Shown: positions 10,612 to 17,438 of the stretch, in pieces | Numbering within the stretch: position 1 is the stretch's first letter | Layout: the number at the start of each line of letters is the position of its first letter | Assembly: GCA_024196135.1 (NCBI GenBank) | Contig: JAMQCK010000702.1 | Span: forward strand, 1 to 17,438 | Direction of reading: 5' to 3' | From: Pleurotus ostreatus/Saccharomyces cerevisiae fusant | Taxonomy: Eukaryota; Opisthokonta | Length of the DNA stretch: 17,438 bases | Position numbers and translations under genes: made by a program | The notes under the pieces: generated by a model | Seen by the model: the letters and a program-made list of their open reading frames with translations, nothing else | Told to the model about the DNA's origin: nothing | Database searches by the model: none

Positions 10612-10958
10612 ACTGAATCTTCAAAGCTGCTACAAGGTACTAAGTAGTGGTCAAGGTGATAGATCAGCCATCCCATTCCCGACTTATCTGAAGTTCACAA
10701 GTGACTCAGTCGGGATTGGAAAAGGGAGACGGGTTCGGCCGCGGCACAGCGGCTCCCATCCGAGGAAAGGTACTGTACTTATCCTTCGCTTGTGATTGCA
10801 GACTCGGAATCCCGTCAGTGCGATGTAGAATGCGCTCTATGAGTGAAATTATATGAGATACATACATTAGCGATAAATATACAGGAGGGTCAAGGCAATG
10901 CTTAGGTCAAGTACAGGGTGTTACTACAGATAGGTTATGGCGGAAAGATACGAGCGAA
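10612..10958. promoter_or_regulatory. FAD oxidase upstream region and PAL 3' region
   Basis: This 347-base gap holds the promoter of the - strand oxidase and, at its far side, the 3' end of the - strand PAL gene. It contains an exact TGACTCA at 10702-10708. The PAL-proximal half (about 10840-10920) is AT-rich. I see no TATA box at a normal distance from the oxidase start and no coding sequence with support. Confidence 0.65.
10702..10708. promoter_or_regulatory. Gcn4/Cpc1-type site TGACTCA upstream of the FAD oxidase
   Basis: This is an exact match to the bZIP heptamer of general amino-acid control, about 91 bases before the oxidase ATG, a normal distance for an activating site. Function is inferred from the motif only. 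Confidence 0.55.
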
Positions 10959-13840
10959 TCATGCAAAGGTGTGCAGAGACGACAATGCAGACACGATGGT
11001 AGAGTGTATCTGACCGTCGCGGATAGCCTGAAGTCATCGTCAGTAAACCAAATAAACATTAATCATAACCACTACTCACCTCATTGATCACAGAAATCTT
11101 CTGCCCAACCGTCACATCGTCCACGCCCATCCCGTTCGCGAAACGGTCCAGATTCTCCGCTCCATGCATGCGCACGCCGAGCCCGACGCGCACGAACTCG
11201 TAGAACGGCCGCGTTTTCCCCAGATACGCAGCCGCCGGCGCCGTCCCGCGCTCGCCCGACAAATACGCCCTCCTCAACTCGTTCAGGTGCGCCCCCGCGC
11301 GATTGGCTACCCGCGAGCGGAATACCGCGATGGAGGCATAACACCTAGCATCGACAGCTTCGTCGTCCCTCGGGTGCGCGCTGAAGAAGTCGACGAAGGC
11401 GGTGGTGCTGGCGGCGGCGACCTTGCGCATGCGCTCGGGCGTGTCCATGGTGCTGGTGCCCTCGAAGGCGTCGTGCAGGTCGGAAGTGATGCGCGCGAGG
11501 ACGGTGTCTTGCTCGGATTCGTCGAGGGAGGAGGCGAAGATGGTTGAGAACTCTTCGACGATGATGTTGTCGAAGCCGCGGGTGAACTCAGATTGCATGG
11601 CGCGGAGGTCGAGGGCTGGAGGGGTTGGTTCAGTTGTGAGTGGGGAGTTGTACTGGGAAGACATACCTTGGCAGAGCATGTAAAGGTAGGAGGAAAGGAG
11701 GACGGTCAGAACATCCAGGGAAGTGATCGTTTGGCGGGCTGAAATGAGGGCCAGACTGTTGACCGACTGGTTGTGCATCTCACTGCAGAAAGTGTTAGAT
11801 GCAGCTCGCACATATCACAACCGACACTTACGCGCTCTGAATGTGAGTGCTGACGGGGTTCGCCAGGTATCCCAATTCCGCAACATATGCCTGTGTAACG
11901 ATGAGTCTATGATACAACGCGTTCACTGAATGTACTTACCGCCGTCGCGATATCGACGCCCTTGCCATGGTAGTCCAAGGACGGATCCGTCGCCGCAAGC
12001 GAAGGCGGCAGGCCGTGGTTCATGGACGGCGTCACGAGCTCCGCGCTTTGAGCGAAGATGAGCTTGCCGAGGTGGTGAAGAGATAGACGCGTCTTCTCCA
12101 TCGCGTTGGTAACGGCCATGGCCTGGAAGTCTATGAATGATCAGCATCTTGGTCCGGAAGAGACAACGAGGATGACCTACTGCCACCATTATGCACACGA
12201 CCAGTCTCACCGTCAATCAGCGGGTTATCGGTGGCTGCAAGCACGTCAACATCAACCTCTACCACCAATAAGAAACACAACTCACTTGAGTTGACCTCCG
12301 TCAACAAAGTCTGCAACGAATGCAACAGATCCTCAACCTGCGGACCCAAAAACTGCGGCGCCGTCCGCAGCGAGTACCGGTCCTGCTTCAACGTCCCCGT
12401 ATCCTCCTCAATCGTGACCTCCTTCGTCTCGCTCTCGTCCCGCGCCAACTGACTGCCCTCCAAAAGCTCCCAAATCAGCCGCGCGGACTCGATCTGCCCG
12501 GGGTGCGGCCGCGCGACGTCGTGGATGAAGGGGTCGAAGGAGCCGCGGGTGCCGGTCATGGCCTCGACGCCCATCGCGGTGCAGATGTGGGTGAGGAGGG
12601 TCAATTGCGTGGCCTCGTTGGCGGCGAGGGCGCCGACGGAGGCGGAGAAGGCTGGGGGGAGTTTGAGTTGGGATAGTGGTTGGGTGAGTGGTGAAGGGGA
12701 CGTACCGGTGCCATTAAGGATGCCGAGCGGCTCCTTCGATGAGAGTGACGAGAGAGGCTCGATGCCGTGTGCCCTCAGGGCTTCGTCGGCAGGCTTGATG
12801 TCCCGCCCGCGCGCAGAGGACTCCCCGTCGAAGCAGTAGATCGTCGGATTCCCGATGACCGTCCCTGCGATATATGATAGCGGGCTGAGGTCTGCAATCG
12901 AAGCCGTCAGAACGGATTCCATACTGCGCACTCGGAAGAATGCAGCTGAGCTCCCAACACTCACCTCCCGAGGCCGAGATCGACCCCCTCAGCGGCACGA
13001 CGGGCGTAACACCCGCGTTCAGCACCTCGTTCATCTTGTCAATCAGCTCAAAGCGCACGCCCGAGTGACCCCGGATGAGCGAGTTCATGCGGATGAGCAT
13101 CGCACCACGGACCCACGCCTCGGGCATGCTGTTTGCCGCGAGCGGGTCCGCGTTCAGTGGCAAGCTCTGGGGTACCCGCGCAGAATGCGTTGGCAGGACA
13201 CCGATATGCTGCATCTGCAACAGGGCATGTCCAAGCACACCCGGCGAGTCCGTCCGCGTGTCCGCGCTGCCGCCAAAGCCGGTCGTGACTGGAGTGGACA
13301 GTGAGTACAAGTACGTGCACACGGCAAAATATCCCTACCCCCATAAACCGAAATTCCATTCTCCACCTTATCGTCGATGGCTTGAAGACTCTTCTCCACC
13401 CAACGGCGCACGTGATGCGAGTTCGACAACTGGACGGACGCGCCGTGACGCGCAGTGGCGGCGACGGCGGCGATGGAGAGCGTCTGGCCGTCGACGATGA
13501 CTGGTTTGCCGGTCCTGGGGGTATATGGATTAGCAACGTTCAGAGGATTCCAACCTTTATAGCGTAGCTAAACAAAGAAGCCTATGATAGGAACTCACTT
13601 GTATAGCTCGACCTCCTTGGCGTTCTGTGTGTACCAGTTGCTTAGTAGGCTGGTGGACGTCGATGCAGAGGAGGGTCCGGCGATGAATTGTCTGCGCGTT
13701 GATAGAGGCGAGAGAGGCGAGTTGGGTCCATGTCCATGGCCGCCAGTGAGAGGCACGGTGTAGATGCCCGCGATGGATCCCCTGCGCTTGATGGGCGAAG
13801 ACGCGGGGGAGTTGTATGTGGAAGAGACAGCGGTAACCAT
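10959..13840 (-). CDS. PAL: Phenylalanine ammonia-lyase (MIO enzyme)
   Basis: The enzyme removes ammonia from L-phenylalanine to give trans-cinnamate, opening phenylalanine catabolism and phenylpropanoid synthesis. Exons in coding order: 13840-13599, 13514-13339, 13288-12965, 12891-12706, 12651-12286, 12234-12181, 12130-11940, 11890-11832, 11782-11667, 11615-11080, 11027-10959; ten introns of 49-84 bases. They total 2319 nt, or 772 residues, slightly longer than typical fungal PAL because of a Ser/Pro/Gly-rich N-terminus. The prosthetic-group triad Ala245-Ser246-Gly247 is intact, with an intron inside the next codon (Asp248). Other landmarks are [16 protein letters not shown] with lid Tyr138, [25 protein letters not shown] and the C-terminal eukaryote-type extension. 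The ATG at 13840 has a CCGCCATGG context. The selectivity pair His-Gln of yeast PAL/TAL reads Met165-Gln166 here. Histidine ammonia-lyase is excluded by length and by these motifs. Confidence 0.96.
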
Positions 13841-14146
13841 GGCGGATGGGCCAATAGGTGAGTCTAGTTGGGGATCTATGAGAGGGGACGATGTCGAATG
13901 CAATGAAACCGTGGAGCACTACTGATGAGGACGAACAGCTGGTGAGGAGAACCGCAGAAGTGAATGAGATGGTCTGTCACCCCGCCGTCCACCCACCTAT
14001 AAGTACCCGTCGCATGCCGAGGTCGGCCTGATCCACTCGACATCCCAGGCAGGAATCAATAGTGTTCGCGTCTGGCTGTGCGATGCGTGCGATGACCGCG
14101 GACGCGACTCAGCCACTTAGTACGAGTCACCCATCAGCGTTTCGCC

Positions 14147-14236
14147 GCGCTACCGTGTAGCGCCGTGTTGATCACGCCTGGCTTCGCGCTATCGGATCGT
14201 CTTCTACTAGCTAGCGGTAGCGCTGGTAAGTAGCGC
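14147..14236. repeat. Four-copy heptamer cluster GTAGCGC/GCGCTAC
   Basis: Exact copies lie at 14147-14153 (GCGCTAC), 14157-14163, 14217-14223 and 14230-14236 (all GTAGCGC). The first two form a perfect 7-bp inverted repeat with a 3-base spacer; the last two are direct repeats spaced by 6 bases. A near copy, GCGCTAT, lies at 14186-14192. The cluster is about 310-400 bases before the PAL ATG, where activator or repressor sites are expected. I do not recognise the factor. Confidence 0.6.
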
Positions 14237-14527
14237 ATGGGTCGAGTTCTTCCGTTCTCATAAGCTGAGTTCCTCCGGCGCTTCCCTGGCTCTGTCGGAG
14301 TGCTGCGCAGCGCAAGTACAGGGCCCGCGAGCAAGTGCATGCCCCGCAAGGAAGAGATACGGAAGCCAGACTCGGAGACGCCTTCTCCTCCTCGGGATTT
14401 CGTGACATTGACATAGAACTGACTTAGCTCGGGCTTTCGGAGAGAAGTGAGCGGTGTTGCAGTCAGGTTACAGTATCCGTGACTGGAGAGGACAGGACCC
14501 GCGAATGCGCGGCGCTGTGCAAGGAGA

Positions 14528-14534
14528 TGAGTCA
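14528..14534. promoter_or_regulatory. TGAGTCA site, PAL upstream region (1 of 3)
   Basis: An exact Gcn4/Cpc1-type heptamer lies about 690 bases before the PAL ATG and 80 bases from the next copy. Regulation is inferred from the motif and from the amino-acid role of PAL. Confidence 0.5.
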
Positions 14535-14613
14535 CCTCGTCAAGGCTGTTTCTGATGCTTGTGTTGGGCGCGGGAATGCCAGTGTTGAGCGCGGGATTGT
14601 CGCTGTCGTCGCA

Positions 14614-14620
14614 TGACTCA
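14614..14620. promoter_or_regulatory. TGACTCA site, PAL upstream region (2 of 3)
   Basis: The sequence ATGACTCAC is an exact core with the A that Gcn4 favours before it. It lies about 775 bases before the PAL ATG. Confidence 0.5.
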
Positions 14621-14965
14621 CCCCTCGGGAATGAAAACGATCACTCACAGCATCGGTGGAGGGAAGGAAGCACCTATCATCGGGGAAGCCCTTCGGTGTG
14701 GAGAAAACAGCGTAAATTGTTGCGGAAGGGACGGAAAAGTCAGAGTCCGAGCGCTCGAAGGCGAAAATCTTCGCTCGTGGCAGATCAGAGGAGCTCGGGG
14801 GCTCCTGCGATGCGACGTTCAATGGTAAGGCACTCCAATGCATTCAAGTAAGGGCCCAACGGAGAAGATGATGGTTTGGGTTGAGTTTGAGTAGGCGGTG
14901 TACAAGCATGGACAAACAGATGTAACAGTGCAAGCACAGCCAAACACGCGCCTCCATCTCACGGA

Positions 14966-14972
14966 TGACTCA
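14966..14972. promoter_or_regulatory. TGACTCA site, PAL upstream region (3 of 3)
   Basis: This copy has the same local context as the previous one (ATGACTCAC), about 1,125 bases before the PAL ATG. At this distance it is the least certain of the three. Confidence 0.4.
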
Positions 14973-15358
14973 CGGCTTTAGCGCCCAGGGACCAGATCGC
15001 CGCTGTACGCATTTCTCGCAAGGCGATGAGGGCTGTTCTTGGTGTGTCTACGTCCCGCGTATGGTCAGAAGTGACTCTGACATGACATGACTGTAGACAT
15101 ACTTATGTGCAGGAAGAACAGACGGCATTGCGGAAGAACAGCGATATGTCAAGCGAGGACAGGCCAGTCGAGATTGAAGGTGGCGTGAAGGACAACAACA
15201 CAGATGCGAGTTGTAGCAAGCCGAATAATGATACAGAACAATCCTAGAAATACACCTGGAACCCGCGACCGGACCTATGGAGGTTACGACGCGCGGAGAT
15301 CACAACCTCCCCCGTCCACAACCCAAAGCCGCCTAGGTAGTGCGACGCGCAAACCCAC

Positions 15359-16357
15359 CTACGACGGCGCCCCCTGATCCGGCAGCCTCTCAATCGCATA
15401 CCGTCTCCTCACAATATACATCAACGGCACGCCCGGAATCTGTCGGATCCTCCTCCGCAACTCGCGATCGCACGTCGCGACGATGTAGCACTTGTGCGCG
15501 GTGACGCGTTGGACGAGGCAGTCGTCCGCATACGTGCCCGAGTGCGAGCATTTGAGGCGCTCGAAGCGGGGATCGCGGGCGACGCTGGAGAGATGGGGGT
15601 TAGTATGCGGGTTAGGTAGCAGGGGTAAGGATACGCGATGGGTGGTGGGGGTCAGCAGACGGGTTAAGGGAGGATTTGGTGCGCAGGCGATGATGAGATG
15701 CAGGCTTGGATGTGATGCATGGTGCGCAGGGAAGAGAACTCACCGGAGTGCTACGCGGTAGCGGTGGCCTAGTTTCTCCAACTCGGCCATAACGCAATCA
15801 GTGACTACGGGTATGCCTAGGGGGTGAACGAACGATGGGTCAACGGAACGCCGAAGTTCTAGAGGTAACCTCACGCACATTTCGCATACAGACAATCCAT
15901 CATCCCGCTGACGAGCTCCAGCTTGTTTTGCAGGCTGAAGTTGATGAAGTTGGTATCGATGAGGACGCGGTAGGGGGGTACGAGTGCGGTGTTGTGCGCG
16001 AGGAAGAGAGAGGAGGCTACTTGAGGTCTGTGGGGGAATGTGTGATCAGTACGGGGTGCTCGCAGTATACGGGGTACACGCCATGATCGGCAGTGCACGC
16101 AGGATACAACGCGATACGCACACTCGCCGTACGGCCTTCTCCTTCGCCTCCTCCTCCTTCTTTGCCTGCTTGGCCTGGTTTTCTTTCCTGTATGACGATA
16201 AATTAGGCGAAGGGGACACGCAGTGATCTCGTTAACGCACAGTCGGATATCCGAGGCCTTGATCATCCGCTTCACGGACGCCGCCCTCGTCTTCTTTGCT
16301 TTTGCCTGAGGTGTGTTCAGCAGGGGGACTATAGGTTGGGAGCACTGAGCCTACCAT
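15359..16357 (-). CDS. FCF1: rRNA-processing protein FCF1/UTP24, PIN-domain endonuclease of the small-subunit processome
   Basis: FCF1 is the nucleolar PIN nuclease family member linked to early pre-rRNA cleavages (A1/A2) in 40S subunit assembly. Exons in coding order: 16357-16355, 16305-16241, 16187-16122, 16027-15879, 15816-15744, 15584-15359; five introns of 49-159 bases. They total 582 nt, or 193 residues, matching yeast and human proteins in length. The basic start (AKAKKTR, then [11 protein letters not shown]) and the charged linker [13 protein letters not shown] precede the PIN domain. PIN acidic residues are visible: Asp69 in LIDTNF, Glu in [12 protein letters not shown], Asp139/Asp140 in YADDCLV and Asp158 in [10 protein letters not shown]. 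The first coding exon is only ATG. The last intron (15585-15743) has a perfect TACTAAC branch site at 15605-15599. The conserved end [11 protein letters not shown] is nearly intact, reading [11 protein letters not shown]. Confidence 0.96.
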
Positions 16358-17189
16358 GACTGTGGGTTTGTAAGGACTTCAGGTATACCAAGGACAAGCA
16401 AGCACTCGAGCGAACGACGAAGGAGAGAAGGGGAAATTTGCAAAAAAGGAATATTTCGGTCGGACCGGTACTTCCGACGCCCCATTCAGCGCGTAGGCGC
16501 CCGCAACGATCAATCCGCCTTACCTCCTACCCTCATCGCGCGCGCAGATGGGATGTTTATTGGTCTATGACACGAGTCGTTTGCCCGTTGCATGGAAAAC
16601 TCGCCCTGAGAGCAGATACACACGTTGAGAGCCCTCCCAGTGCTCAGGAAGAGCCCTTGAGCAGCCGGCAATTCAATTACGCGGACAGGTCAGTCATCGA
16701 TTTTCTGGGAAAGTTCCACTCATCCGCGCGGAAGGAATTCTTCGCGACTGTCAGCAAGGCGGCGAGCCTGACTGAGCGTGTACACTATTTTCCTCTATTG
16801 AACTCTTCGCCCTGGACTGCCTGACGTTCAACGACGAGTAGCCCTCCATCCACCCAGTCTCGACTCTCCCAGACAACCCAGATCACAAGCTTCTTCCCCT
16901 CCCCTCACCTGCTCCATTCCCGATGCGCGAAGACGATGTCGCTTCCTGACGTCACGCGCTCATTAGCAAGCATTATGGAGCGAACTTTTCGATGACTGGA
17001 CGAGAACCTTCACCACAAGTTTCTTCCGGTAGGACGAAGAGTCTTCCGGATGAACGTGCCGCCCGATGGCCGGGGCATATAAAGGTCGCGCACCTGGCGT
17101 CTTCGCCAAGGAACTCGCTGTTGACCATACGCTCTTCTTTCCTCGCAGATCCCGTCTCTTTGCTTCACCACATTCACGACAACCTCACC
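16358..17189. promoter_or_regulatory. Divergent promoter region of FCF1 and the dehydrogenase/reductase gene
   Basis: This 832-base gap lies between two oppositely directed ATGs. On the FCF1 side there is a CCAAT box in FCF1 orientation (ATTGG at 16559-16563, about 200 bases upstream). On the other side there is a TATA box at 17078-17083 and a pyrimidine-rich leader. CCCCT occurs twice near 16888-16900, and GAA..TTC pairs near 17003-17010 hint at stress elements, but weakly. An open frame at 16438-16824 has no ATG start and no recognisable domain. Confidence 0.6.
17078..17083 (+). promoter_or_regulatory. TATA box (TATAAA)
   Basis: CATATAAAGG lies 107 bases before the ATG of the reductase gene and is followed by a CT-rich stretch at 17125-17170 suited to transcription initiation. 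This is the clearest core promoter element in the window and suggests an inducible or strongly expressed gene. Confidence 0.65.
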
Positions 17190-17438
17190 ATGTCTGCGCT
17201 CCCCGAGACCATCAAGGCGCTGCAGGTCCTCCCCGAGCGGAAGGGCGTGCAGGTTGTGACCATCCCCTGGGCGTCCCAGGAGAAGGTGAAGAACCTCGCC
17301 GATGATGAGATTGTTGTGCGCGTTCGCGCTGCTGGGTTGAACCCCACGGATTGGAAGGTGCGTTTGGGAGATCGGTAGAAGGGAATTCAGTTGCTGACGC
17401 GCCTTTCAGCACGCTCTTGGCCAGTGGGGCACGCCGGG
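17190..17438 (+). CDS. Medium-chain dehydrogenase/reductase (quinone-oxidoreductase / enoyl-reductase-like), N-terminal part only
   Basis: The NAD(P)H-dependent reductase family with a GroES-like N-terminal domain is indicated. Exon 1 is 17190-17357 (56 codons), the intron is 17358-17409 (GT..AG, 52 bases), and exon 2 runs from 17410 off the right edge. Sixty-six codons are visible. The ATG follows CTCACC, a good fungal start context. The match rests on the GroES-like opening: IKALQVLPERKGVQVV, then DDEIVVRVRAAGLNPTDWK, spliced to HALGQWGTPG. The asparagine-proline-threonine-aspartate-trypto­phan-lysine turn is typical of zinc-independent members such as toxD-like enoyl reductases. The nucleotide-binding domain and any zinc ligands lie outside the window, so the substrate is unknown. 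Confidence 0.85.

Larger units (their letters stand above)
13841..15358. promoter_or_regulatory. Long upstream region of PAL (about 1.5 kb, no supported gene)
   Basis: PAL starts at its left and FCF1 ends at its right, both on the - strand, so this gap is the PAL upstream region plus the FCF1 3' end. It is the longest non-coding stretch in the window. It holds a CCAAT at 13850-13854, a four-copy GTAGCGC/GCGCTAC cluster at 14147-14236, three exact TGASTCA sites (14528, 14614, 14966) and a short imperfect duplication near 14560-14600. Open frames here lack a domain, a credible start or splice support. An unannotated non-coding transcript cannot be excluded. Confidence 0.65.

Noticed and set aside
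4986..13840. A biosynthetic gene cluster joining CPA2, the FAD oxidase and PAL
   Set aside because: There is no core synthase, transporter or cluster regulator, CPA2 is a housekeeping gene, and FCF1 and REX2 flank it. Shared regulation is possible, but a cluster is not supported.
13841..13903. N-terminal extension of PAL to 13903
   Set aside because: The extended frame begins with TTG, not ATG. The ATG at 13840 has a good start context.
14532..14851. Overlapping open frames of about 100 codons on both strands in the PAL upstream region
   Set aside because: There is no domain, their composition is odd, they overlap each other, and the + strand one contains the regulatory-looking TGACTCA site.
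15585..15743. Possible intronic snoRNA or G-quadruplex/telomere-like repeat in the long FCF1 intron
   Set aside because: A C-box-like ATGATGA occurs on the antisense strand only, with no matching D box or terminal stem. The GGGTTAG-like units are too few and irregular to call a telomeric repeat.
16438..16824. Open frame of 128 codons between FCF1 and the reductase
   Set aside because: It opens with TTG; the first ATG leaves a short peptide with no recognisable features, and it lies in a divergent promoter region.
1..17438. tRNA, rRNA, CRISPR array, transposon or viral genes
   Set aside because: I saw no tRNA T-loop with a matching cloverleaf, no regularly spaced repeats, no long terminal inverted repeats and no transposase, integrase or polymerase motifs.

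Overview
The window looks like ordinary nuclear DNA from a filamentous fungus, most likely an agaricomycete basidiomycete. The reasons are GC-rich coding sequence, many short spliceosomal introns (35 inferred by me, nearly all 48-94 bases, GT..AG), a fungal-type phenylalanine ammonia-lyase, an arginine-type mitochondrial carbamoyl-phosphate synthase, and compact intergenic spaces. Species or genus cannot be named from this sequence alone. No mobile element, tRNA, rRNA or CRISPR array was found.

Layout, left to right: (1) the 3' part of a large, low-complexity nuclear-type protein of unknown function, + strand, cut by the left edge (1-3019); (2) oligoribonuclease REX2, - strand, 7 exons (3251-4429); (3) a shared divergent promoter region (4430-4985); (4) the arginine-specific carbamoyl-phosphate synthase large chain CPA2, + strand, 6 exons (4986-8751); (5) an FAD-dependent amine/amino-acid oxidase of the sarcosine oxidase/fructosyl-amino-acid oxidase family, - strand, 7 exons (8982-10611); (6) phenylalanine ammonia-lyase, - strand, 11 exons (10959-13840), with a long 1.5 kb upstream region; (7) the ribosome-biogenesis PIN-domain factor FCF1, - strand, 6 exons whose first coding exon is just ATG (15359-16357); (8) a divergent promoter region with a TATA box; (9) the first 66 codons of a medium-chain dehydrogenase/reductase, + strand, cut by the right edge (17190-17438). 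Every complete gene model sums to a whole number of codons across its exons, which is strong internal support for the splice sites.

Three adjacent genes handle nitrogen and amino acids: CPA2 makes carbamoyl phosphate for arginine, the FAD oxidase probably oxidises an amino-acid derivative, and PAL deaminates phenylalanine. They are not an operon, but all five exact copies of the Gcn4/Cpc1-type heptamer TGA(C/G)TCA found in the window lie in the upstream regions of these three genes. REX2 and FCF1 are housekeeping RNA-processing genes.

I do not see a wholly new biological system. The most interesting items are the TGASTCA distribution, a four-copy heptamer cluster (GTAGCGC/GCGCTAC) in the PAL upstream region, repeated C-rich to G-rich skew switches inside genes, the possible dual-targeted REX2 starts, the start-codon-adjacent intron of FCF1, and the unrecognised conserved domain of the first gene.
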